Source: Nonomuraea sp. SBT364 | GTDB lineage: Bacteria > Actinomycetota > Actinomycetes > Streptosporangiales > Streptosporangiaceae | NCBI RefSeq assembly: GCF_001083785.1 | Contig: NZ_LAVL01000016.1 | Coordinates: forward strand, 35,219-99,218 | DNA length: 64,000 bases | Reading direction: 5' to 3' | Part shown: positions 41,445 to 49,197 of the stretch, piece after piece | Layout: each line of letters begins with the position of its first letter | How positions within the stretch are numbered: position 1 is the stretch's first letter | Made by a program: the position numbers and the translations under genes | The notes under the pieces: generated by a model | What the model saw: the letters and a program-made list of their open reading frames with translations, nothing else | Databases searched by the model: none | What the model was told of the DNA's origin: nothing

Positions 41445-42050
41445 TCAGGGCTTGACGAGCGCCCGTACGAGGGGCTCGATGACCCGCGTGAGCTCGTCCC
41501 GTGCCGTGGCGTGGTCGGTGGCCGCGTTCAGGTACAGGGCGGCCTCGTCGGCGATGGCGAGCAGGATGTGCCCGAGCGGCTTCACCGGCAGCGGGAGCAG
41601 GGTGCCGTTCGCGACGCCCGCGGCGAGCACCGACTCGATCAGCCCGAGGATGTGCGGCTGGCAGATGGCACGCCAGCGCACCCAGCCGAGCACCGCCGGG
41701 CCGTCGATGAGCACGATCCGCTGCACGTCGGCGCTCCCGCAGGCGTCGAGCCAGGCGTCGACCGCGCGCCTCATCGTGGTCACGAAGTCGGCCTCGCCCT
41801 CCGCGAGCACCGCCGTGGCGAGACTCCGCGTGACCTCGCCCTCGACGTCGGCGAGGACGGCGGCGAACAGCTCGGTCTTGTCACCGAACTGGTGGTACAG
41901 GGCGCCCCGGCTGACCCCGGCCTCGCGCACCAGCGTCTCGGTGCCCACGCCCGCGAAACCGTGCTCGGCGAACAGCCTCCGGCCGGCCGCCACCAGCGCC
42001 GCGCGGGTGGCGGCCGTCCGCTCCGCTTGCGTTCTCGCTGAACTTTTCAT
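41445..42050 (-). CDS. TetR-family regulator
   Basis: A 201-residue repressor: helix-turn-helix at residues ~10-60 (RTAATRAALVAAGRRLFAEH, VGTETLVREAGVSRGALYHQ, FGDKTELFAAVL) followed by an all-helical ligand domain. It is divergent from the alpha/beta hydrolase, and an 8-bp inverted repeat fills the gap, so control of the hydrolase and itself is likely. The gentisate dioxygenase follows 74 bases downstream on the same strand and might be part of the regulon. Confidence 0.9.
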   Translation of the reverse strand: MKSSARTQAERTAATRAALVAAGRRLFAEHGFAGVGTETLVREAGVSRGALYHQFGDKTELFAAVLADVEGEVTRSLATAVLAEGEADFVTTMRRAVDAWLDACGSADVQRIVLIDGPAVLGWVRWRAICQPHILGLIESVLAAGVANGTLLPLPVKPLGHILLAIADEAALYLNAATDHATARDELTRVIEPLVRALVKP

Positions 42051-42084
42051 ACAGTCTGTCCGTAAGTTTCATACACACTGTATG
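42048..42084. promoter_or_regulatory. TetR operator, inverted repeat
   Basis: CATACAGT (42048-42055) and ACTGTATG (42077-42084) are perfect inverse complements. TTTCATACA also occurs as a direct repeat inside (42046 and 42068). The left arm covers the TetR start codon itself. Expected to bind the TetR protein of 41445-42050. Confidence 0.65.
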
Positions 42085-42114
42085 TTACTTCACCGCGGAG
42101 CGAAGGAGCGTCCC

Positions 42115-42981
42115 ATGCCGACGATCGAGCTTCCCAGCGGCCCCCTCGACTACCGTGCGGCCGGGCCGGCCGACTCCGCCCTGGCGCCGGTGGTGTTCGT
42201 GCACGCCTTCCTCGTCAACGGCGCCGTCTGGTCCGGCGTCGCCGAGTTGCTCGCCGCGCGGGGCATCCGGTCGTACGCGCCGGACTGGCCGCTGGGCGCG
42301 CACCGCAGACCGATGCGTCCCGATGCCGACCAGTCACCGCGCGGCGTCGCCGGGCAGATCCGCGCCTTCCTCGAAGCGCTCGGCCTCGACGACGTCACCC
42401 TCGTCGGCAACGACACCGGCGGGGCGCTCGCCCAGTACGTCATCGACACCGGCCCGAGCCGGGTCGGGCGCGTCCTGCTCACCAACTGCGACGCGTTCGA
42501 CACCTTCCCGCCCTTCCCGTTCAACGTCGTCTTCCGGCTGCTCGCCGGTCAGCGGCGGATGAAGGTCAACCTGCTCCCGATGCGCGTGCGCGGATTCCGG
42601 CACTCGCCGCTGGGCTTCGGGCTACTGGCCCGCAAGCTGGACGCCGCCCAGACCCGGTCGTGGATCGAGCCCGCCCTCACCGACGCGCGGATCCGGCAGG
42701 ACGCCGTCCGCTTCCTGCGCGCCGTCGACCCGCGCGACCTGCTCGACGTCTCGACCAGGCTGGGCGACTTCCGCAAGCCCGTCCGCATCGTCTGGGGCAC
42801 GGCCGATCGCGCGTTCCCCGTCGCCCTCGGCCGGCGCCTCGGGCAGGCGTTCCACGACGCCGAGTTCGTCGAGGTGCCGGACGCCAGGACCTTCGTCCAC
42901 CTCGACGCGCCGCAAGTGCTCGCCGAGCAGATCGCCGAATTCACCGCGAACCGCGCGCGGGAGCACGGCACCGGCGGGTGA
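42115..42981 (+). CDS. Alpha/beta hydrolase with Asp nucleophile (haloalkane-dehalogenase-like)
   Basis: A 288-residue alpha/beta-hydrolase. The nucleophile elbow reads LVGNDTGGALAQ, with Asp at the nucleophile position as in haloalkane dehalogenases and epoxide hydrolases rather than Ser. VFVHAFLVNGAVWSGV supplies the oxyanion region, VRIVWGTADRAFPV the acid, and the final His is in TFVHLDAP. It may cleave C-Cl/Br bonds or esters, or be a non-dehalogenating homologue, which is common. RBS GAAGGAG before the ATG at 42115. Controlled by the divergent TetR protein. Confidence 0.87.
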   Translation: MPTIELPSGPLDYRAAGPADSALAPVVFVHAFLVNGAVWSGVAELLAARGIRSYAPDWPLGAHRRPMRPDADQSPRGVAGQIRAFLEALGLDDVTLVGNDTGGALAQYVIDTGPSRVGRVLLTNCDAFDTFPPFPFNVVFRLLAGQRRMKVNLLPMRVRGFRHSPLGFGLLARKLDAAQTRSWIEPALTDARIRQDAVRFLRAVDPRDLLDVSTRLGDFRKPVRIVWGTADRAFPVALGRRLGQAFHDAEFVEVPDARTFVHLDAPQVLAEQIAEFTANRAREHGTGG

Positions 42982-43001
42982 TCCCCTGTCGGGGACGATC
43001 G

Positions 43002-43018
43002 CCGGACGCCGGGTCCGG
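43002..43018. terminator. Short hairpin between convergent genes
   Basis: CCGGAC (43002-43007) pairs with GTCCGG (43013-43018) over a 5-base loop, next to a smaller CCCC-TGTC-GGGG hairpin (42983-42994). Together they fill the 38-base gap between the hydrolase stop (42981) and the dehydrogenase stop (43020). Confidence 0.45.
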
Positions 43019-43019
43019 T

Positions 43020-44033
43020 TCAGCGGCGCGGGTCGATGTGGATTTTCGGGCCGGGCCCGGCGCCTGCGGGACGGCGGCCGGCGAGGACGCCGGCGGTCTC
43101 GGCGAGACCGATCGTGGCGGCGACGAGCGGGCGGGCGTCCACCGAGCCGTCGGCGTAGGCGGCGATGGCTCCCTCCAGCCCGGCCGAACCGCCCAGCACG
43201 CCGACGGCGGTGACGTCCTTGAGCACCAGGTCGCGCGTGTCGACCGTGGACGGGGCGCCTGCCAGCCCGATGTAGACGACGCGCCGGGCGGGTTCGACGA
43301 GGCGCACGGCGAGGGCGGGCAGCTCGGCCGCGTTGGAGGCGTCGACGACGGCGTCCCAGGGCAGCGGCGGCAGCGAGCGCCGGGTCCAGACGTCGTCGAA
43401 GCCGAGCTGAAGGGCCGGCGGCAGGGCCTCCTGGTCGCGGCCCATCAGGTGCACGTCGATGCCCCGGGCGCGCGCGAACAGCGCCACGAGCAGGCCGATC
43501 GTGCCCGTGCCCAGGACGAGCAGCCGCTCGCCCGGCTCCAGCGCGGCGGCGCGCACGGCCCGCAGCGCGTTGCCGCCGGGTTCGGCGAGCGCGCCGAGCG
43601 CGGGATCCACGGTGTCCGGCAGGAGGTGCACGGCCGTGGCGGGCACCGCGAGCTGCTCGGCCAGCGCCCCCGCGCGGCCCCGGCTGATGCCGATCTCGGC
43701 CGAGTCGGCGCAGACGTGATGGCGGCCGCCTCGGCAGCGGTCGCAGCGTCCGCAGCCGAGCATGGTGTCGCCGGTGACGCGCCGGCCGAGCCGGTCGTCG
43801 TCCACGCCCGCGCCGACCGAGGTGACGCGCCCGCACCACTCGTGGCCGGGCCGTAACGGGTACCGGGAGCGGCCGGTGCGCAGATAGCTCATCTCGCCGC
43901 TGAACAGCTCCATGTCCGTGCCGCACACGCCGGCCCGTTCGACGGCCACCACCACCTCGCCGGGTGCCGCGACGGGCGGCTCGACCTCCTGGACCTCGGC
44001 CTTGCCGGGGCCGGTGAGCACCAGTGCGCGCAC
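43020..44033 (-). CDS. Zinc-dependent alcohol dehydrogenase, MDR family
   Basis: A 337-residue medium-chain dehydrogenase: catalytic zinc ligands in GVCGTDMELF and RPGHEWCGRV, structural zinc cysteines in TMLGCGRCDRCRGGRHHVC, and the NAD(P) loop VLGTGTIGLLVALFA. It resembles threonine/sorbitol/L-galactonate-type dehydrogenases that oxidise secondary alcohols of sugars and sugar acids. GTG at 44033 shares one base with the stop of the FAH gene (TAGTG), so the pair is coupled. As last gene of SMP30-FAH-ADH it likely performs a step of an oxidative sugar-acid route. Substrate unknown. Confidence 0.88.
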   Translation of the reverse strand: MRALVLTGPGKAEVQEVEPPVAAPGEVVVAVERAGVCGTDMELFSGEMSYLRTGRSRYPLRPGHEWCGRVTSVGAGVDDDRLGRRVTGDTMLGCGRCDRCRGGRHHVCADSAEIGISRGRAGALAEQLAVPATAVHLLPDTVDPALGALAEPGGNALRAVRAAALEPGERLLVLGTGTIGLLVALFARARGIDVHLMGRDQEALPPALQLGFDDVWTRRSLPPLPWDAVVDASNAAELPALAVRLVEPARRVVYIGLAGAPSTVDTRDLVLKDVTAVGVLGGSAGLEGAIAAYADGSVDARPLVAATIGLAETAGVLAGRRPAGAGPGPKIHIDPRR

Positions 44034-44884
44034 TACCGGGGGCCGATGACGTGCTGGCGCTGGGTGCCGAGGCCGTCGATGCCGAGCTCCACGACGTCGC
44101 CGGGCTGGAGCCAGATCTGCGGGTCGTGGCCCATGCCGACGCCGGGCGGGGTGCCGGTGTTGATGAGGTCGCCGGGTTCCAGCACCATGAACTGGCTGAG
44201 GTGGTGGACGATCACGTACGGGTTGAAGATCATGGTCTTGGTGGTGCCGGTCTGGCGGCGCACGCCGTTGACGTCGAGCCACATGCCCAGGCTGGTGACG
44301 TCGGGGATCTCGTCGGTGGTCGCCAGCCAGGGGCCGGCCGGGTTGAAGGTCTCGGCGGACTTCCCTTTGCTCCATTGGCCGCCGCGTTCCATCTGGAAGG
44401 CGCGTTCGCTGACGTCGTTGACCAGGACGTATCCGGCGATCGCGGCCTTCGCCTCTTCCACGGAGTCCAGGTAGGAGGTGCGGCGGCCGATCACGATGCC
44501 CAGTTCCACCTCCCAGTCGGTCTTGGTCGAGCCGCGCGGGATGCGTACGTCGTCGTGGGGGCCGACGAGGGTGTTGGGCGATTTGGTGAACAGGATCGGC
44601 TCGTCGGGGACGGGGTGGCCGGTCTCGGCGGCGTGGTCGCTGTAGTTGAGGCCGATGCACAGGATCTGGTGCGGGCGGGCGAACGGCGCGCCGATCCGCT
44701 CCCCGGCGAACTCCCGCACGTCGCCCCGGGCGACCCGGTCGGCGAGCAGGGCTGCGAGCAGGGCGGGGCCGCCGGCGGCGAAGAACTTCTCGTCGAAGTC
44801 GGGGGTGATGTCGGAGACGTCGGCGTAGTGGGTGTCGTCGACGCGGACGACCGGCTTCTCGGCGCCGGGCGCGCCGATACGCAT
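44033..44884 (-). CDS. Fumarylacetoacetate hydrolase (FAH)-family enzyme
   Basis: A 283-residue FAH-fold protein: ILCIGLNYSDHAAETGHPVP, FTKSPNTLVGP, metal-binding Glu/Asp in DWEVELGIVIGR, VLVNDVSERAFQMERGG and GDLINTGTPPGVGMG. Members hydrolyse acylpyruvates (fumarylpyruvate, 2,4-diketo-3-deoxy sugar acids) or hydrate 2-hydroxydienoates. Beside an SMP30 lactonase and an alcohol dehydrogenase it fits the non-phosphorylative L-fucose/L-rhamnose type route; it could also finish gentisate breakdown for the genes at 38.9-41.4 kb. ATG 44884 overlaps the upstream stop as TGATG; an upstream GTG at 44893 is possible. Confidence 0.88.
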   Translation of the reverse strand: MRIGAPGAEKPVVRVDDTHYADVSDITPDFDEKFFAAGGPALLAALLADRVARGDVREFAGERIGAPFARPHQILCIGLNYSDHAAETGHPVPDEPILFTKSPNTLVGPHDDVRIPRGSTKTDWEVELGIVIGRRTSYLDSVEEAKAAIAGYVLVNDVSERAFQMERGGQWSKGKSAETFNPAGPWLATTDEIPDVTSLGMWLDVNGVRRQTGTTKTMIFNPYVIVHHLSQFMVLEPGDLINTGTPPGVGMGHDPQIWLQPGDVVELGIDGLGTQRQHVIGPR

Positions 44885-45816
44885 CAGATGCACGGCAGAT
44901 TCTCCGTAGACCAGTAAGGGGCAGGCAGCCCGCGCACGCCGACCTCGGCGGTGAACAGCCGGCCGTCGCGAGGGCCGGGGCCGGTCAGGTGGCGGGTGGA
45001 GGTGGTGATGACGAGGACGTCGAGGTCGGGGCCGGCGAAGGCGGCGCTGGTGGTGTGCGGGGCGCCGGTCTCGACGGTGGCCAGCAGGTCGCCGGCGGGG
45101 GTGCGGCACTCGACGCGGCCGCGGCCCCAGTTGGCGATCCACAGGTTGCCGTCGGCGTCGGCGCACATGCCGTCGGGCTTGCCGTCGGTGATCGTGAACG
45201 CCTTCCGCCTGGGGCCCGTCTCGCCGGTGGCCGGGTCGTAGTCGCGTACCCAGATCGTGCCGGGGACGGTGTCCACGCTGTAGAGCCGGTCATCGATCCA
45301 GGCCAGGCCGTTGGACAGGACGAGGTCGGTGTCGAGGTAGGTCACCCCGCCCGCGTCGAGGCGGGCCAGCACCTCCAGCCCGTGGCGGTCGTCCTGAGCC
45401 AGGCTGCCGACGAGGAACCGGCCCGCCGGGTCGACCGCACCGTCGTTCAGCCTGCTGGGCGCGCCCTCGGGCAGCACCCGGGCCAGTTCGGTGCGGCGGT
45501 CGTCCACGTCGATCCTGGTGAGGGTCTCCTTCTCCGCGACGATCAGCGTGCCGTCGGCGGCGACGGCGACCGCGCCCACGGTGGAGCCGAAGGCGTGCCG
45601 GCGCGTGGCGGTGACCCCGCCGTGGTCGAGGGTGCCCTCGTGCACGGCCCCGGCGACGATGTCCACCCAGAGCAGCCGCGCGCGAGCGGCGTCCCAGAGC
45701 GGGCCTTCCCCCAGGGCGTACACGTCGGGCGACGCCGGGACGGCGGTGAATCTTGCGAGGGGGCCGTGCCGCCCTGCCGCGACCTGGAGTTCGTCCGCCA
45801 CATGGTGAATAGTCAC
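44884..45816 (-). CDS. SMP-30/gluconolactonase-family protein
   Basis: A 310-residue six-bladed beta-propeller: ALGEGPLWDAARARLLWVDI (metal Glu of GEGP), PSRLNDGAVDPAGRFLVGSL (metal Asn), LVLSNGLAWI, then DGKPDGMCADADGNLWIANW (catalytic-site Asp). Family members open sugar lactones. As first gene of the SMP30-FAH-ADH set it would hydrolyse the lactone formed by oxidation of an aldose. GTG start at 45816 after GGGGAAA. No dedicated transporter or regulator is next to the operon; the nearest upstream gene is threonine ammonia-lyase, 57 bases away on the same strand. Confidence 0.9.
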   Translation of the reverse strand: MTIHHVADELQVAAGRHGPLARFTAVPASPDVYALGEGPLWDAARARLLWVDIVAGAVHEGTLDHGGVTATRRHAFGSTVGAVAVAADGTLIVAEKETLTRIDVDDRRTELARVLPEGAPSRLNDGAVDPAGRFLVGSLAQDDRHGLEVLARLDAGGVTYLDTDLVLSNGLAWIDDRLYSVDTVPGTIWVRDYDPATGETGPRRKAFTITDGKPDGMCADADGNLWIANWGRGRVECRTPAGDLLATVETGAPHTTSAAFAGPDLDVLVITTSTRHLTGPGPRDGRLFTAEVGVRGLPAPYWSTENLPCI

Positions 45817-45873
45817 AGATTTCCCCAGCTGTGTCAGCAGACGGCAACCGGAGTGGCCCGGGAGCTGCCGTGG

Positions 45874-47124
45874 TCAGAGGAGGAACGTGAACAGCGGCGA
45901 CCCCGGCGGGATGCGTTCGACCGTGAGCGGGCCGGCCTTCATCCGGACCAGCAGGCTGTCGAGGTCGCCGGGCCGCTCCAGCTCGATGCCGACGAGCGCC
46001 GGGCCGGTCTCGCGGTTGTTCTTCTTGACGTACTCGAAGGCGATGATGTCCTCGCCCTCGCCCAGGACCTCGTCCAGGAAGTGGCGCAGGGCGCCGGGCC
46101 GCTGCGGGAAGGTCACCAGGAAGTAGTGCCTCAGCCCGATGTGCACGAGGGAGCGTTCGAGCACCTCGTTGTAGCGGCTGACGTCGTTGTTGCCGCCCGA
46201 CACCACGCACACCACGGGCCCGTCCGGGGCGTACGGCAGGAGCTCGCGGGCGGCCGCGCCGGCGAGAGCCCCGGCGGGCTCGGCGATGATGCCGTCGGAC
46301 TGGTAGAGATCCAGCATCTCGGTGCACACCGCGCCCTCGTCGACCGCGACGATCTCGTCGACCAGCTCCCTGACCAGGGGGAACGTGGAGTCTCCCACTC
46401 TCCCGACGGCGGCGCCGTCCACGAAGGTGTCCAGCTCGGGCAGCGCGAGAGGCCCGCCGTGGGCCAGGGCGGCGCGCATGCTGGCCGCTCCGGCGGGTTC
46501 GGCGCCCACGATGCGGGTGGCGGGCGAGTGCTCGCGCAGCCAGACGGCGATGCCGCTGATCAGGCCGCCTCCGCCGACCGGGACGACCACGGTGCCCGGC
46601 GCCTCCTCGCACTGCGCCAGGATCTCCAGGCCGACCGTGCCCTGCCCGGCCATCGTCCGCACGTCGTCGAACGGATGCACGTAGACGGCGCCGCCGTGCT
46701 CGCTGTCGGCGTGCGCGGCGCCGCTGGCCTCGTCGTAGGTGCCGCCGCCGACCACGACCTCCACCCGGTCGCCGCCGAGCGCCGCGATGCGCTCACGCTT
46801 CTGCCTCGGCGTGGTGGACGGGACGTACACACGACCGCTGATCCCCAGGCGCGCGCAGGCGAACGCGACGCCCTGCCCGTGGTTGCCCGCGCTCGCGCAC
46901 ACCACGCCGCGCCGCCGCTCCGCCTCCGTGAGCGAGGCGATCAGGTTGTACGCGCCGCGCACCTTGTAGGAGCGGCAGACCTGCGCGTCTTCGCGCTTGA
47001 GCAGCACCTGGCCACCGAGCAGGCCGGACAGCCGCTCGTTCGGCTCCAGCGCGGTGCGGTTGGTCACCGGACGCAACCGTTCGGCCGCCTGGCTGATCAT
47101 CGAGGCGGTGAGGCGGTCGCTCAT
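45874..47124 (-). CDS. ilvA: Threonine ammonia-lyase (PLP-dependent)
   Basis: A 416-residue fold-type II PLP enzyme. The Schiff-base Lys54 is in CRSYKVRGAYN, the phosphate loop is VVPVGGGGLISG and the serine/threonine dehydratase start motif is RTALEPNERLSGLLGGQVLL. A C-terminal ACT-like regulatory domain (~330-416, HYFLVTFPQRPGALRHFLDE, ENIIAF-like segment DIIAFEY) suggests allosteric control by amino acids. It converts threonine to 2-oxobutyrate and ammonia, feeding isoleucine synthesis or catabolism. ATG 47124 with GGGAG at about 6 bases. Its RidA-family partner, which removes reactive enamine products of such enzymes, lies 0.9 kb away at 47982. Confidence 0.92.
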   Translation of the reverse strand: MSDRLTASMISQAAERLRPVTNRTALEPNERLSGLLGGQVLLKREDAQVCRSYKVRGAYNLIASLTEAERRRGVVCASAGNHGQGVAFACARLGISGRVYVPSTTPRQKRERIAALGGDRVEVVVGGGTYDEASGAAHADSEHGGAVYVHPFDDVRTMAGQGTVGLEILAQCEEAPGTVVVPVGGGGLISGIAVWLREHSPATRIVGAEPAGAASMRAALAHGGPLALPELDTFVDGAAVGRVGDSTFPLVRELVDEIVAVDEGAVCTEMLDLYQSDGIIAEPAGALAGAAARELLPYAPDGPVVCVVSGGNNDVSRYNEVLERSLVHIGLRHYFLVTFPQRPGALRHFLDEVLGEGEDIIAFEYVKKNNRETGPALVGIELERPGDLDSLLVRMKAGPLTVERIPPGSPLFTFLL

Positions 47125-47293
47125 GCACACTCCCGGCACAGCGGATCAAGGGACGGTGGCGGGGCGTCTCGTGGCGGCGGCCTGACGGACGATCACCCGC
47201 GACGGCGCTCGTCGCCAGGTGAGCACACCGGCCACAACGATCCCACCAGGCCATGCTATGTCCACCGGCCCGGTGTCCGGCCCGGTCCCGGCC

Positions 47294-47722
47294 TCACCCG
47301 GGCTGCCGGGCGAGCCGGTGGAGTGCGTGGAGGGCGCGCAGGAAGCCGCGCCGGTCGGCCTCGGGCAGGTGCGCCAGCAGACGCTCCTCGCCGGCCTGGA
47401 TCTCGGCCCGGACCGAGCGGCGTATCTCGCGGCCCGCGCCGGTGATCGCGAGGATGCGCGCGCGGCGGTCGCGCGGGTCGGGTTCGCGGGTGATGAGACC
47501 GGCTGCCTGCAGGGTGTCGAGGGTGCCGATGATGCGGGTCTTGTCAGCGCCGATCGCGTCGGCGAGCGCCGCCTGGGTGCGTACCGAACCGTCGTCCAGC
47601 GCGCCGAGCACGGCGTAGCCCCACATGGACACCCCGTGCGCCGCCAGCACGGGGCGTTCGGCGGCGACGAGCGACCGCAGGAGCGGATGCAGCATCTCGG
47701 CCAGGTCGCGGCGGCTCGTCAC
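47294..47722 (-). CDS. MarR-family regulator
   Basis: A 142-residue winged-helix protein: YAVLGALDDGSVRTQAALAD, AIGADKTRIIGTLDTLQAAG (recognition helix) and LITREPDPRDRRARILAITG (wing with the conserved DxRxxR). Dimer helices flank it. GTG start at 47722. The RidA-family gene lies 260 bases away in the opposite direction, so either or both may be targets; ligand unknown. Unlike the MarR at 10806, it has no adjacent oxidoreductase. Confidence 0.9.
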   Translation of the reverse strand: MTSRRDLAEMLHPLLRSLVAAERPVLAAHGVSMWGYAVLGALDDGSVRTQAALADAIGADKTRIIGTLDTLQAAGLITREPDPRDRRARILAITGAGREIRRSVRAEIQAGEERLLAHLPEADRRGFLRALHALHRLARQPG

Positions 47723-47865
47723 GGGTCCAAGATATTCAGTTGACAGACGATAGGCACGTGCAGATCATAGCCGAATGCTTACGAACGGGGTCGATCTGGT
47801 GGCGGGGTACCGGGCTTCGGCCGGGCACGTCCTGGCGGCCCTCGCGCCCGCGCTCACGTGGTCCG

Positions 47866-47903
47866 GCGGCACGGAGTCGGATGAGCGGCACGGAGTCGGA
47901 TGA
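47866..47903. repeat. Tandem 19-bp direct repeat
   Basis: GCGGCACGGAGTCGGATGA occurs twice head to tail (47866-47884 and 47885-47903) in the gap between the MarR and RidA genes. It is non-coding as far as I can see. It could be a slippage duplication or a paired regulator site upstream of RidA. Confidence 0.75.
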
Positions 47904-47981
47904 GATCGTCGCGATCCCGGGGCGCTCACCGAGCCGGCCCCGATGAATTCGGCATGATGAACCTTCTGGATGGAGCAAGAC

Positions 47982-48398
47982 ATGAGCAAGAGTGTCAGAT
48001 TGATCCGCAACCACCAGCTCACGCAGCAGGTGGAGTACGCCTACGCCGCGGTCGCCGACGCGCCGGTGCGCTCGATCTGGGTGGCAGGCGCCTGTCCCCT
48101 CGACCTCAACGGCGACACCGTCGCGATCGGCGACTACGCCGGCCAGGCGCATCAGGTGATGCGCAACCTCGTGACCGCGCTGGAAGGGGCGGGCGCGGCG
48201 CTGACCGATGTCGTCAAGACCACCGTCTACGTGGCCTCCTCCCGGCAGAGCGACCTCGTCGCGGCGTGGCAGGTGTACCGGGAGTACATGGGTGAGCACG
48301 ACGTGCCCAGCACCTTGCTCGGCGTGACCGTGCTCGGCTACAGCGACCAGCTCGTCGAGGTCGAAGCCGTCGCCGTGCTCGCGGGCGAGCCCGGCTGA
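47982..48398 (+). CDS. RidA/YjgF-family protein
   Basis: A 138-residue single-domain Rid protein: VRSIWVAGACPLDLNGDTVA, GDYAGQAHQVMRNLVTALEG, DVVKTTVYVASSRQSDLVAA and a final VEVEAVAVLA strand. The canonical RidA arginine of the final strand region is not obvious: in place of the R-x-x-V-E-I pattern it has SDQLVEVEAVAV, so it is more likely one of the Rid2-7 subfamilies than true imine deaminase RidA. Start ATG 47982 is chosen for GGAG six bases upstream; ATG 47970 is the alternative. The stop lies in a short tandem repeat of GAGCCCGGCT. Confidence 0.82.
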   Translation: MSKSVRLIRNHQLTQQVEYAYAAVADAPVRSIWVAGACPLDLNGDTVAIGDYAGQAHQVMRNLVTALEGAGAALTDVVKTTVYVASSRQSDLVAAWQVYREYMGEHDVPSTLLGVTVLGYSDQLVEVEAVAVLAGEPG

Positions 48399-48440
48399 GC
48401 CCGGCTGAGCCCGTCCCCTGCTCGCGGGCCGGGAGGGGCC

Positions 48441-48600
48441 TCAGGTCTCCCCGGTGCCGCGTGCCTCCATGGGCGCGAGGGGGCTGAGGTGGTCGCGGCA
48501 GGACCGGACCCGGCCGTCGCGGACCCGGAACTCGTCGAACCCGACCGGCGCCCGGGCGGCGGAGTGGTGGCGGCGGATCGCGGCGCGTCCTTCGGGCCGC
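48441..48600 (-). pseudogene. Possible 3' fragment of a SnoaL/NTF2-like gene
   Basis: In the minus frame ending at 48441 the translation contains ARAPVGFDEFRVRDGRVRSC followed by RDHLSPLAP. This resembles the last strands of SnoaL-like or limonene-epoxide-hydrolase-like proteins (a G-x-x-x-F-x-V-x-D-G-x-I-x-x-W-x-D pattern). No matching N-terminal half exists upstream, where the RraA gene occupies another frame. It is therefore either a decayed fragment or chance similarity. Confidence 0.3.
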
Positions 48601-48604
48601 GCCG

Positions 48605-49087
48605 TCAGGCCGTGCGCTGTGCCCGGGTCACGAGGATGCCGTCGTCGTCGGAGAAGAGCTCGGCGCCGGGGGAGAAGACGGCGTTGCCGAAGGTGACCGG
48701 CACATCGCGCTCCCCGGCGCCCTGCTTGCGGCTCTTGCGGGGGTTGGAGCCGAGCGCCTTGATGCCCAGGTCCAGCTCGCCCAGCGCCACGACGTCCCGG
48801 ACCGCGCCGTTGATGACCACCCCGGCCCAGCCGTTCGTCACGGCCATCCCGGCGATGACGTCGCCCATGACCGCGCAGCGTAGCGAGGCGCCGCCGTCCA
48901 CGACCAGGACGCGGCCCTCGCCGGGCTCGGCCAGGACCGACTTGAGCAGGACGTTGTCCTCGTGGCAGCGCACGGTCACGATCCGCCCGGAGAAGGCGCG
49001 GCGGCCGCCGTACTGGCGCAGCTGCAGGTCGCAGGAGTCGAACTGCTCGCCGCGCTCGTCGTACAGGTCGGCGGTGACGATGGTCAT
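48605..49087 (-). CDS. RraA-like protein
   Basis: A 160-residue RraA/HMG-aldolase-fold protein: [60 protein letters not shown] and [20 protein letters not shown], where G-x-x-x-D/R residues make the active-site cleft of 4-hydroxy-4-methyl-2-oxoglutarate aldolases. Length and sequence agree with the RraA type (ribonuclease activity regulator A in E. coli), although actinobacterial members may be aldolases or oxaloacetate decarboxylases. ATG at 49087, GGAAGG seven bases upstream. It follows the kynureninase gene by 110 bases on the same strand. Confidence 0.9.
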   Translation of the reverse strand: MTIVTADLYDERGEQFDSCDLQLRQYGGRRAFSGRIVTVRCHEDNVLLKSVLAEPGEGRVLVVDGGASLRCAVMGDVIAGMAVTNGWAGVVINGAVRDVVALGELDLGIKALGSNPRKSRKQGAGERDVPVTFGNAVFSPGAELFSDDDGILVTRAQRTA

Positions 49088-49197
49088 GGTGGAACCTTCC
49101 TACGGATCGGCAGGAGGCCGCCGGGCGGCCACGCCGGGACTGATCGCGATCACGTACAGTACGCCGTCCGCGTGAGGCCGGCATGACGGCCTGCCCG

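Noticed and set aside
44989..47445. An 818-codon + strand frame spanning the SMP30 and threonine ammonia-lyase genes
   Set aside because: Antisense to two well-supported enzymes; no motif of its own.
48376..48406. GAGCCCGGCT tandem at the end of the RidA-family gene as a regulatory site
   Set aside because: Only two and a half short units overlapping the stop codon; most likely slippage, no regulatory context.
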